Below are positions 1 to 7,782 of a stretch of DNA of 41,636 nt, one piece after another (the stretch's first letter is position 1; each line of letters starts with the position of its first letter). The notes beneath the pieces are model-generated. The model worked only from the letters and a program-made list of their open reading frames with translations. It ran no database searches and was not told the origin of the DNA. The position numbers were made by a program, and so were the translations under genes. Source of the stretch: Candidatus Collierbacteria bacterium (GTDB lineage: Bacteria > Patescibacteriota > Microgenomatia > UBA1400 > MFAQ01); the NCBI GenBank assembly GCA_003531665.1, contig DQFC01000029.1, positions 42,420 through 84,055 on the forward strand. Direction: 5' to 3'.

Positions 1-263
1 GCCTGTCTGCTTATTTCCTCCGTAATCGAAGAAATTGGGGATTGAGTGTATTCGGTGGTGACCCCCATAATTTTGGGGGTGGGGATTTGAATCTTGTCCG
101 GGATAACTTTGTTGGCTAATTCAACTGCAGGGCTGATGATGGAAGATTGGAACTGTGGGTTCTTGACATAGTAGTCAACGGGCTGCGAAATCTGAGGAAA
201 CATTTTGTACACTCCAAACAATGCGAGGCTAAATATGGCTATTCGGATAAATATGTTGTTCAC
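1..263 (-). CDS. Exported or membrane-anchored protein, truncated by the window edge
   Basis: The reading frame is open to position 1, so only the first 87 codons are visible. I place the start at GTG 263, 4 nt after the upstream nuclease stop at 268. The N-terminus has a short hydrophobic stretch (IFIRIAIFSLALFGVYKMF) that fits a signal anchor. It is followed by a polar, proline-rich extracytoplasmic segment containing IPTPKIMGV and many Ser, Thr and Gln. No family is recognisable in this fragment. The close spacing suggests co-transcription with the nuclease gene, but this does not show a functional link. No Shine-Dalgarno is visible. Confidence 0.55.
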   Translation of the reverse strand, partial: MNNIFIRIAIFSLALFGVYKMFPQISQPVDYYVKNPQFQSSIISPAVELANKVIPDKIQIPTPKIMGVTTEYTQSPISSITEEISRQ

Positions 264-267
264 AATG

Positions 268-1116
268 TTATGTTTTACAGATTTCTTTAATATGCAGTAA
301 GGTGGCGTTTATCTCCTCGTGAGTAAGGATGTCCGAAACATGGTTTTCCTGGATGGCATCCTTGAGCCTTGCGCAAGTAACGATTCCCCTCTCCAGCAAA
401 CGGTTGATCTTGGACCTCGGAATTTGGTAGGCAAGAGTAACCGGATGAAGCCCGGCTGACATGATCAGATCCGACATACCGTGTCCTTGTGGGTCGAGCC
501 AAGAAGTGAGCTCCAGTCCAACACAACTTGCGTAGTCAAAAACTTCGGATGTAACTTTGGTATTGGTAATCAGCCAGGGATAGTAGGTAATGTTGGTTCC
601 GTGACTCTGCTCCATCGCCGATTTGATATCCAAAAACCGTGCGTAGGTATATAGAGCGACCTGAACATCCGTTTTGACACCGGGACTGTTGTGGAATTTA
701 CATTCGATAAAAAATTGCTTGTATTCTTTTTTGGCTACCACATCAATTTCGTGGGTAACGCATTTTCCAAGAACGATAACGCCTACTTCCGTTTTGTAAC
801 CATATTCCGATAAAACATCGGAAACGATTGTCTCGAATGGGTGACCGGAAGGTCCTAAATCCATGATGGCGCGCTTGAGACCGTAGTTGTAATAATTATT
901 TACCGGAGCGTTTTCTTTGAGATAGGAGGAAATGTGCTCATGGATATCTTTGGTGGTGATGCCGGTTTTCAGATGGCGCTTGAGATAATCGACTGTTTGC
1001 GAAGCAACGTCGACAGAAAGGCCGGTTTTGGCGAGAGACTTTACGAGCTTCGATTCATCGAAGTGCTCTTGTTCACCGGAAGCCTTGGTGATAGTAATGG
1101 GACTAAGGGTTATCAC
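268..1116 (-). CDS. ATP-cone domain fused to Mrr-like restriction endonuclease domain
   Basis: The protein is about 282 aa. The N-terminal ~90 residues resemble an ATP-cone, the nucleotide-binding module of NrdR and class I/III ribonucleotide reductases: ITKASGEQEHFDESKLVKSL, then paired helices ending in NYYNYGLKRAIMDLGPSG. The second half looks like a PD-(D/E)xK nuclease of the Mrr/RecB-like type: a conserved glycine-rich entry (GHPFETIVSDVLSEYGY), an Asp in HEIDVVAKK, and an E-x-K-like FFIECKFHNSPGVK. I chose GTG 1116 because the longer frame runs through a dispersed repeat and is low complexity. ATP-cone/nuclease fusions are known as uncharacterised proteins, and the substrate is unknown. 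It could be a nucleotide-sensing defence or repair nuclease. It is divergent from proS. Confidence 0.7.
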   Translation of the reverse strand: MITLSPITITKASGEQEHFDESKLVKSLAKTGLSVDVASQTVDYLKRHLKTGITTKDIHEHISSYLKENAPVNNYYNYGLKRAIMDLGPSGHPFETIVSDVLSEYGYKTEVGVIVLGKCVTHEIDVVAKKEYKQFFIECKFHNSPGVKTDVQVALYTYARFLDIKSAMEQSHGTNITYYPWLITNTKVTSEVFDYASCVGLELTSWLDPQGHGMSDLIMSAGLHPVTLAYQIPRSKINRLLERGIVTCARLKDAIQENHVSDILTHEEINATLLHIKEICKT

Positions 1117-1138
1117 TGAATTTATAATAACAGGTAGT

Positions 1139-1182
1139 GGAGTGAGATTGCCACGTCGCCCTGCTCCTCGCAATGACGGCGA
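1139..1182. repeat. Dispersed intergenic repeat, copy 1
   Basis: The segment begins GGAGTGAGATTGCC and ends CTCGCAATGACGGCGA. It contains the inverted pair ATTGC/GCAAT around a GC-rich centre. A second copy with the same ends but a diverged centre lies at 23513-23556. It sits between the divergent nuclease and proS genes, and its end lies just upstream of the proS ribosome binding site. Confidence 0.65.
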
Positions 1183-1199
1183 TGAGGTAGAATAACAGT

Positions 1200-2438
1200 A
1201 TGAAAATGAGCAGAATGGGCGCGAGGCCCGAAAAAATGGCACCAAAAGATGCCGAAACGATAAATCACAAGCTCCTAGTCCAAGCGGGTTTCGTCAGACA
1301 ATTGATGGCCGGAGTTTATACATACCTGCCTTTCGGTTTAAGAGTATTGAGAAATATTGAAAAAATTATTCGTGAGGAAATGGATGCCATCGGCGGAGAA
1401 GAAATTCTGATGCCCATGCTACACCCGGCCGAGATTTGGAAAAAAACCGGAGGTTGGGACTCTGTCGATATCTTATTTAAGTTAACAAGCAGAACTGATC
1501 GGGATTATGCCCTGGGATCGTCTCAAGAAGAGGTCGTGACCCCAACCATGAAAGAGTTCATCAGGTCTTACCGAGACTTACCAAGAATGCCTTACCATAT
1601 TCAATGGAAGTTTAGGGACGAGCTCCGGTCGAAGTCCGGGATAATGAGAGGAAGAGAGTTTCTAATGAAAGATATGTACTCTTTTCATCTAGACCAAGCA
1701 GACTTTGATAGATTTTATGAAATTGCCAAATCGGCTTATTTAAAAGTTTTTTCCAGAATGGGGCTGGACGCCAAAGTGACAGAAGCTTCGGGCGGAGATT
1801 TTTCGGAGAAAATTTCCTATGAATTTGAGGTTCTGACCGATGCCGGAGAAGTAAATATTTTATATTGTGACTCGTGTGAATTCTGTGCCAATGTAGATGA
1901 TCTAAGCAATTACAAGGAGGGGGACAAATGTCCCAAATGCGGAAAATCGAAACTGAAGCCATCTGTAGCGGCTGAAGTAGGGAACGTGTTTGATTTGGGA
2001 CAGAAATACAGCAAGGCATTTGACATGAAAGTTGCAAATGACAAGGGAGAGATGATTTACCCGATAATGGGTTGTTATGGAATTGGCATCACCAGAACTA
2101 TGGGAGTAATTGTGGAAAAGTTTCATGACGATAAAGGAATTATTTGGCCAAAAAACATAGCTCCATTTATGGTGCATTTGATTGACATCAAACAAAACGA
2201 CAAGGCACTAGAGATATACCAGCTACTTCAGGCCAAAGGCATCGAAGTGCTGTGGGATGATCGAGATATTAATGTCGGGGTAAAGTTCTCGGACGCCGAT
2301 TTGATCGGATGCCCTTGGAGATTGGTGGTTTCCGAGAAAAGTATGTCTACAAACGAAATAGAGGTAAAAGCAAGACAAAATGATGAACCGGAGATGATGA
2401 ATGTCGAAAGTTTTATCAATAGCTTAAAGAGTGATTGA
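1200..2438 (+). CDS. proS: Prolyl-tRNA synthetase, short form lacking the editing insertion
   Basis: This class II aminoacyl-tRNA synthetase (412 aa) charges tRNA-Pro with proline in the cytosol. Motif 1 and the active-site region are recognisable (AGVYTYLPFGLRVLRNIEKI; MPMLHPAEIWKKTGGW). Motif 2 appears in IQWKFRDELRSKSGIMRGREF, and the motif 3 region in GCYGIGITRTMGVIVE. It is shorter than the ~570-aa E. coli enzyme because the YbaK-like INS editing domain is missing between motifs 2 and 3. At that point there is a small four-cysteine knuckle, CDSCEFC...CPKC. The anticodon-binding domain occupies the last ~100 residues. ATG 1200 follows GAGGT at 1185-1189. The gene overlaps lgt by 8 nt, so the two are probably co-transcribed. 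Confidence 0.95.
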   Translation: MKMSRMGARPEKMAPKDAETINHKLLVQAGFVRQLMAGVYTYLPFGLRVLRNIEKIIREEMDAIGGEEILMPMLHPAEIWKKTGGWDSVDILFKLTSRTDRDYALGSSQEEVVTPTMKEFIRSYRDLPRMPYHIQWKFRDELRSKSGIMRGREFLMKDMYSFHLDQADFDRFYEIAKSAYLKVFSRMGLDAKVTEASGGDFSEKISYEFEVLTDAGEVNILYCDSCEFCANVDDLSNYKEGDKCPKCGKSKLKPSVAAEVGNVFDLGQKYSKAFDMKVANDKGEMIYPIMGCYGIGITRTMGVIVEKFHDDKGIIWPKNIAPFMVHLIDIKQNDKALEIYQLLQAKGIEVLWDDRDINVGVKFSDADLIGCPWRLVVSEKSMSTNEIEVKARQNDEPEMMNVESFINSLKSD

Positions 2439-3126
2439 AGTACTGGGAATTACGATACATCTTTATGGAATGATTTTGGGTTTGGGTGTGTGGGTGGGTA
2501 TCGAGGCCGCCCAGCTGGCCTTTCCTAAAATAAAGAAAGAAATTGATGCCGTCTTTCTGTGGGCACTGATAGGAGGAGTAGTGGGGGCGAGACTATACCA
2601 TGTGATAGATTATTGGAGAAGATATTATCAATATAATTTGGGAAAGATCTGGGCTGTTTGGGAAGGCGGTCTGGGAATATGGGGGGCGGTTCTAGGAACG
2701 GCAATGGGGATTTTTCTCTATGGTTATTTTAAAAAGAAAAATGTATGGCCGGTGCTGGAGGCCCTCGCTATTGGCGCACCGATAGCTCAAGCCATTGGAA
2801 GACTGGGGAACTGGGTAAATGGCGAGCTTTACGGCAAGAACGGTGAGCCGCTTTTTGCCTGCGAAGCATTATTGAACCTATCTCTATTCGTGCTCCTCTT
2901 GATACTGAGAAAGAAGAAGGTGTTTTCGGGAAAACTTCTAGGCGTCTACTTGATAGGCTATGGAGTAATAAGAATATTGCTGGAAGGCCTTAGGCCAAAT
3001 GAAGTTATCTGGCGGATTGGCGGGATTCCCATGGCAATTATATTTGGGTTGTTATCTATGGCAATCGGATTTTTAATCCTGCTAAGAAAGAAGCTCAGTC
3101 GAAATAGGATAACGAGTCAGCTTTGA
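2431..3126 (+). CDS. lgt: Prolipoprotein diacylglyceryl transferase
   Basis: The 231-aa multi-spanning membrane enzyme transfers diacylglycerol from phosphatidylglycerol to the lipobox cysteine of prolipoproteins. The Lgt signature is present as RLGNWVNGELYG, along with GARLYHVIDYW, EGGLGIWGAVLG and the C-terminal GYGVIRILLEGLRP. At least six hydrophobic segments are visible. It is somewhat shorter than the usual 260-290 aa. The start is GTG 2431, inside the end of proS. The 3' end overlaps the end of the convergent Nudix/wHTH gene by 32 nt. Its presence implies that the organism makes lipoproteins. Confidence 0.94.
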   Translation: MIEVLGITIHLYGMILGLGVWVGIEAAQLAFPKIKKEIDAVFLWALIGGVVGARLYHVIDYWRRYYQYNLGKIWAVWEGGLGIWGAVLGTAMGIFLYGYFKKKNVWPVLEALAIGAPIAQAIGRLGNWVNGELYGKNGEPLFACEALLNLSLFVLLLILRKKKVFSGKLLGVYLIGYGVIRILLEGLRPNEVIWRIGGIPMAIIFGLLSMAIGFLILLRKKLSRNRITSQL

Positions 3127-3739
3127 AATGATATAGTCCGTTACCCGACTCGGTTAAGAGGCCGTGGGATAGAATTTCATTTTCAAATTTTTTATGATCG
3201 TAAGGTTTGTCCATGGTGACCTCATATATGTCCCGAAGTTGGTCCAATGAAAAGTCTTTGGGAAGAAATGAACCGGCAATATTGGAATAAGCCATTTTCC
3301 CCCTAACTCGCGTTAGGGCAAAGTCAATAATTTGTGAGTGATCAAAGGCTGTTTCCGGGAGATCTAAAACGGGAAGCCACCGGATATCGGTGTAATGTTC
3401 AGAGACGATTAAATCGTAAGACTTTATATTATTTACAAGTAGCATGTGAGCAACTGAGACTACTTGTCCCCGTACGTCCCGGTCCGGGTTACCAAAGGTA
3501 TACAACTGCTCCAGATATCCGGAACGAATGTTTGTTTTGTTTTTGAGAACTCTAGTTGCGGTTATTTCGGGTGACTCACCCAGATTAACCAGTCCACCGG
3601 GTAAAGCCCACTTGCCGTTATATGGCCCGCCTTTGATCTTGAGTAAAAGGACCTTTAACTGTTTTTCGTCTATCCCAAAAACTACCGTATCTACTGCTAC
3701 GGCCGGGCCTTTGACAGTTTCGTGTAGAGTTGATTGCAT
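3095..3739 (-). CDS. NrtR-like transcriptional regulator (degenerate Nudix domain + winged helix)
   Basis: The 214-aa protein has an N-terminal Nudix fold (residues ~10-145, ALPGGLVNLGESPEI) and a C-terminal winged-helix region (~150-214, ending FENEILSHGLLTESGNGLYH). This is the NrtR architecture: NrtR proteins repress NAD-synthesis genes and respond to ADP-ribose-type ligands. The Nudix box keeps G49, E55 and R63, but the catalytic REUxEE glutamates are replaced (R63-V-L-K-N-K68). Hydrolase activity is therefore unlikely and a sensor role likely. The neighbourhood is rich in NAD genes: nadE and the NMNAT fusion start 1.2 kb away, pnuC-nadR lies further on. Start ATG 3739. The regulon is inferred, not shown. 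Confidence 0.78.
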   Translation of the reverse strand: MQSTLHETVKGPAVAVDTVVFGIDEKQLKVLLLKIKGGPYNGKWALPGGLVNLGESPEITATRVLKNKTNIRSGYLEQLYTFGNPDRDVRGQVVSVAHMLLVNNIKSYDLIVSEHYTDIRWLPVLDLPETAFDHSQIIDFALTRVRGKMAYSNIAGSFLPKDFSLDQLRDIYEVTMDKPYDHKKFENEILSHGLLTESGNGLYHFKADSLSYFD

Positions 3740-3778
3740 TTATCTTGAAATTATTTAACAATATAGATTATAGATTAT

Positions 3779-4939
3779 ATGAAATACAACTACGACGATA
3801 TTAAGAACCCGGAGAAGATAGCTTTGATGCGGCGGGATCTAACGAAACTTGCCAGAGGTATCCGTGTAAGTACTATTCCAGAAGATGCCAGCCTTACAAC
3901 TCCACAGTCGGCCAGAGATGATCAGGTTCTGCTGGGTGACAAAATGGTAAAAAGACGCAGAATCGTACTTCTGACTCCCATGTGCTCAGCCGCGACTTGT
4001 TTAATGTGTCCCCTACCCAATGAAGCCCTTGACAGTAAAAGACGCCCCATCATGCCGGAAGAAATCTCGGCTCAGTTTGACAGTGTGATGAAGGATGCGG
4101 ATGACGCAGATTTTGACCTACTGACCCTTTACACGAACGGCAATTTCTTTGCAGACGCAGAGGTACCACCTGTAAGCCGGGAACATATGTATAAATTGTT
4201 TAAAGAGAGCAAGGCCAAATTTTTGCTCGTTGAATCTTTACCACAGTTCCTGACTAGAGAGAAAATGGAGGAAGCAAAAAATATTATTGGAGAAAAGAAG
4301 CTGATCGTGGCGATAGGTTTGCAATCAGCAAGCGATCTGACTAGAGCCATATCGGTAAACACGACAACCACCAGAGAGTCTTTTGAGCGGGCATACGCTT
4401 TACTCAAGGAGTTCGACTTTATCATTCAGGCGTTTTTGATGATCAAACCGCCATTTTTGACTGACGACGAGGCTATCGAGGATGCCGTAAAATCGATCCA
4501 ATATTTACATGAACTTGGTATCCAGAACCCGATCCTGTGTGCCACCAGAGTAGCTCCAAACACAGTATTGGCCTTACTAAGTAAGGAAGGTAAATTCCGT
4601 ACACCTTGGCTTTGGACCATTATTGAAGTCCTAAAAAGAAGTGCCACACAGTCTCCAAACGCTTTCCCCCGTGTGGTCATATCTGAACTAAGAAAAGAAA
4701 GTAATGCCGACTCCGAAGTCCCAAAGAACTGCGATATTTGTTCAACGAGGACAGTTGATGCCATCGAAAGATTTAACGAAGATAGAAACTTGGAACATCT
4801 CGTGTCCTTGGATCATGAATGCAAGGAAAAGTATCTCAAGGAAAAAGAGAAGGAGAATAAAACTGTCGGCCAGATACCATTGGAAGACAGGGTGAGTGAG
4901 TTCTTAGAAAAACACAGGCTACCGGAAAGTACTATTTGA
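3779..4939 (+). CDS. Radical SAM protein, RaSEA-like (TIGR01210-type) family
   Basis: The 386-aa protein carries a cluster motif near its N-terminus with C69, C74 and C77 (TPMCSAATCLMCPLP), spaced C-x4-C-x2-C and consistent with a [4Fe-4S] radical SAM centre. Further radical-SAM-barrel features are LLTLYTNGNFFADAEVPP, VAIGLQSASDLTRAISVN and FIIQAFLMIKPPFLTDDEA. The C-terminal CDICSTRTVDAIERF followed by a Cys-containing HECKEKY resembles the ending of the family that includes the archaeosine synthase radical SAM subunit RaSEA. I recognise the general family by this pattern only, and the bacterial substrate is unknown. ATG 3779 is divergent from the NrtR-like gene. The end overlaps the convergent fusion gene by 8 nt. 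Confidence 0.65.
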   Translation: MKYNYDDIKNPEKIALMRRDLTKLARGIRVSTIPEDASLTTPQSARDDQVLLGDKMVKRRRIVLLTPMCSAATCLMCPLPNEALDSKRRPIMPEEISAQFDSVMKDADDADFDLLTLYTNGNFFADAEVPPVSREHMYKLFKESKAKFLLVESLPQFLTREKMEEAKNIIGEKKLIVAIGLQSASDLTRAISVNTTTTRESFERAYALLKEFDFIIQAFLMIKPPFLTDDEAIEDAVKSIQYLHELGIQNPILCATRVAPNTVLALLSKEGKFRTPWLWTIIEVLKRSATQSPNAFPRVVISELRKESNADSEVPKNCDICSTRTVDAIERFNEDRNLEHLVSLDHECKEKYLKEKEKENKTVGQIPLEDRVSEFLEKHRLPESTI

Positions 4940-6797
4940 AGGCTAGTTTTTGGAGTCTATTTAGATGCCATCGGCAAATATCGACCATTTTTGTTTTGTC
5001 GTCGAAACCGATATATTTCATGAGTTTGATAAAGGAGGGATCGCTGTCTTCGAGGAGGATCTCGGATTTTAAGTAGTTATGAAAAGTAACGTTCAGCTTC
5101 CAAATCTGCATGGAAACCGAAAGCTCGACGGAAGGCGGTATCATACCCCGGGAAACTAGAGATACATAGGGAAGGAGATATGGAGCCCGAATTATCTCAC
5201 CGGTGGGCATGGAAACAACCAGTCCACTGTCCAGCGAGCCAACCAAAAAATCCCGTAAATCAACAATATCAAGGAGCTCTTTATCTCCTTTGGGATTAAT
5301 TTGATCATTATGTTTGTCAAGATACATTTGTAAGAGTCCAATTCTTTTATTGATCTTTATTTCTTTTGGTGCAAGTTCAAGAATTGTTTTTATTGTAAAA
5401 CCTGTGGCAATATCATCATCAACCAGATCGTATTCTCCGGGTTTGATGGCCAAGAACTGATCGGAGATAGCCTTTCTTCCCGGCCGACTGACGAGATGTT
5501 CCCACCGAGATTGCCCGTCACAGAGGCCAAAGTGTCTGGAGAAATCGAGCTTGGTATCGCTATGCGTACAAGCATCCAGATTAATAATTGGCCCGTTTCG
5601 CTCCATCTCGGTAACATATCCCTGTTGTTCGTTTAAATCAATTAAGGTGGGTTTGACCGACATTGGAGTATCCGGGGGTGAACAGTTACTAAAATCGAAT
5701 TCCAAACTCCGGCAAAACTTATCCATGAATTCAATGGTGGCCAAAGTAAGATCGATTTCTTTGGCCTTCTTTTGCCAAATTTTGGTGGCATAACGAGAAT
5801 CATTTCTAATGGCATAGATATATTTTTGTTTATTTTCAGAGGCCTTAGGATATTGATGGTGCCATTCTTTGAGCAATTCATCGATGGAAGCGAGTCCTTC
5901 TTTGGTCCCATTTCTGATTTCAGTTGAAGAGATATTGGGTTGGTCGTAAAAAGCATCAACAATCAATATATTGTTGTTTCTGGTGATCAGCGGGTCGTGG
6001 TTGATGCTGACCAGACTATCTTCATGAGATGGTCTTTTGATACAGACGCAGCCTCCTTTCTTGGCAAAAAGTCTGGCAAATGGGGCGTTGTCACCGCCAA
6101 AGACATAAAAAACTACGACCGGAAAATTTACATGAAGATGTTTAGCCAAATATGCTTCTAATCTGGTGATGACATCGGTATAGGTGATGGGGACGTCATT
6201 GAAGCGCGCCTCCCAAGGATCAGACATTAGCCAGTCGGAATGAGCAACGGCTTTTTCACATAACCTCAGCCTATGCGATGTATCAAGAAAAAGAACATCT
6301 TTGTATTTTCCAAACACGTATTTGTCGTGAGAGGGAGAAATGTATCCTCCCAGGACAGTTCTCCCTCTGTTCTCCAGTTCCTTTTTGGCATTTTCCATCA
6401 TCATGAGATGTCCTTGATGGATGGGTGAAAAGGCTCCGGTGGATAGTAAAACTACAGGTGGCGTCTCTTGAAATTGGCCGATGGTATCCGAATCAAGATC
6501 GTGAATGTTATTAATGATTTTCTGAAAGGGAGTAGTCAGCCAGTTTAGGTCATTTCTTTCAGATTTGTAATTTTCCGGCTCAACCTCGTCATCAAAAAAA
6601 CCGGCTTCAATGACGGAACGGACCTGTTTATAGTTGTCGTAGGCGGCGGCGGCATAGGGGTCTCTGAGAATTTTCCAGGCCAAACGGAGATTTTTGTGAC
6701 TACCTTTGACCTTTGACCGGCGAAGAACATATGACCTATCGAGTTCCTCGACGGTCACACCGGGTTTGACTCCAAAATCACTCCAAAGATCTTTCAT
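4932..6797 (-). CDS. Three-part fusion: J-domain-like + NMN adenylyltransferase + phosphoribosyltransferase-like
   Basis: The protein has 621 aa. Residues ~1-60 resemble a J-domain helix pair (VEELDRSYVLRRSKVKGSHK, then WKILRDPYAAAAYDNY) but lack the HPD tripeptide. Residues ~113-310 are a nucleotidyltransferase of the NMNAT superfamily, with GAFSPIHQGH (HxGH at 127-130), GYISPSHDKY and ISSTEIR at 289-295. Residues ~435-500 carry SRPGRKAISDQFLAIKPGEY followed by VDDDIATGFT at 459-468, which looks like a PRPP-binding loop of a type I phosphoribosyltransferase. The last ~120 residues are unassigned. The start lies 3 nt after the nadE stop, so it is probably in one operon with nadE. That suggests two consecutive steps of NAD salvage in one chain, which is inference. 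NMN versus NaMN preference cannot be read here. Confidence 0.72.
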   Translation of the reverse strand: MKDLWSDFGVKPGVTVEELDRSYVLRRSKVKGSHKNLRLAWKILRDPYAAAAYDNYKQVRSVIEAGFFDDEVEPENYKSERNDLNWLTTPFQKIINNIHDLDSDTIGQFQETPPVVLLSTGAFSPIHQGHLMMMENAKKELENRGRTVLGGYISPSHDKYVFGKYKDVLFLDTSHRLRLCEKAVAHSDWLMSDPWEARFNDVPITYTDVITRLEAYLAKHLHVNFPVVVFYVFGGDNAPFARLFAKKGGCVCIKRPSHEDSLVSINHDPLITRNNNILIVDAFYDQPNISSTEIRNGTKEGLASIDELLKEWHHQYPKASENKQKYIYAIRNDSRYATKIWQKKAKEIDLTLATIEFMDKFCRSLEFDFSNCSPPDTPMSVKPTLIDLNEQQGYVTEMERNGPIINLDACTHSDTKLDFSRHFGLCDGQSRWEHLVSRPGRKAISDQFLAIKPGEYDLVDDDIATGFTIKTILELAPKEIKINKRIGLLQMYLDKHNDQINPKGDKELLDIVDLRDFLVGSLDSGLVVSMPTGEIIRAPYLLPYVSLVSRGMIPPSVELSVSMQIWKLNVTFHNYLKSEILLEDSDPSFIKLMKYIGFDDKTKMVDICRWHLNRLQKLAFK

Positions 6798-6800
6798 AAT

Positions 6801-7766
6801 TTAATCCATCCAGCCACCAGGAACAAACCTTTCATAAATATCAAAGTGAACGGATGGATTTTTTCCCAGATATTTATGCTTGTTATATGAGTGCATTGAT
6901 TCTAGTCTGGAGCTTAGAAGCTCAAATTGATCAATGGCTGCTTGGCTCCAGCCCCTACGAAGATGGCTCTTGGTTTCGGGGGAGTTTAAGGAAAGATAAA
7001 GCATGTATAGCTCAACAAAATCGTACGTGGCTCCGAACACTTCTTCGTCCGGTCGTGCATCGTACATATCGCCTGAGGGAATAGCGTCGATAACACTTTT
7101 GGGCAAGTCAAGTATTTTTGCCATCCGATAAACCTCACTTTTATGAATATCGGAAATAATTTGAACGTCTACAAGACCGTCGGAGGCTTTACCAAAATAA
7201 CCGATATATGCCCCTTCGTCTCTGTTGGTAGTACCGCACAAAATCCCTGGTAAGCTCATTTCCGACAATAAACTGGTGATGTAATAAAGGGCGGGGGTTC
7301 TCATGTATGAAACGAGTTGACCTGAGGCCCAGCCGGCTCCAGTAAACCGCATGGCGGAGTCCACAGTTTTTTTCATCAAAGCGTGACACTGCGTAAGATC
7401 TACCTTTGCCGGAGTTAGTCCAAAATGATTGACTAGATCCAGACCCCGGTCAACGGTTGACTCCTGATTTGAGGCCGACTCTTTCGAGAATACAGGCAAA
7501 AAGACGGGCACTATTTTCTTAATCGGCGAATTTGGTTCTTTTGAAGCCGAATGGACAATCCCCAAAGTTACGGCCGAATCGATACCTCCACTGACCGCGA
7601 CGACACAAGATTTGAGACTGAATTCGCGCATATAATCATTTAATAAGCCCACCTTCTTTTTCAGGTAATAACTCTCGTCAAAGTTTCTTTCCTGGCGCAA
7701 ATGTTCAAGGACTTCTTTAAGTTCCGGGACAAGATCTTTGTCGGTTTGGAGATTGTATATCTTCAT
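6801..7766 (-). CDS. nadE: NAD synthetase, stand-alone (ammonia-type)
   Basis: The 321-aa cytosolic enzyme amidates nicotinate adenine dinucleotide to NAD using ATP. The PP-loop is SGGIDSAV at residues 59-66. Family motifs include CGTTNRDEGAYIGYFGKASD and DIHKSEVYRMAKILDLPKSV, then AIPSGDMYDARPDEEVFG. There is no nitrilase (glutaminase) domain, so free ammonia is the likely nitrogen source. The start at ATG 7766 is 16 nt after the racemase stop. The fusion gene follows 3 nt after the stop. The N-terminal ~45 residues form a helical extension longer than in the shortest bacterial forms. Confidence 0.93.
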   Translation of the reverse strand: MKIYNLQTDKDLVPELKEVLEHLRQERNFDESYYLKKKVGLLNDYMREFSLKSCVVAVSGGIDSAVTLGIVHSASKEPNSPIKKIVPVFLPVFSKESASNQESTVDRGLDLVNHFGLTPAKVDLTQCHALMKKTVDSAMRFTGAGWASGQLVSYMRTPALYYITSLLSEMSLPGILCGTTNRDEGAYIGYFGKASDGLVDVQIISDIHKSEVYRMAKILDLPKSVIDAIPSGDMYDARPDEEVFGATYDFVELYMLYLSLNSPETKSHLRRGWSQAAIDQFELLSSRLESMHSYNKHKYLGKNPSVHFDIYERFVPGGWMD

Positions 7767-7782
7767 ATTTATTATTTAATAA

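Noticed and set aside
1117..1245. N-terminal extension of the ATP-cone nuclease to 1245
   Set aside because: The extra residues come from translating the dispersed repeat and the proS leader. They are low complexity, and the ATP-cone homology starts right after GTG 1116.
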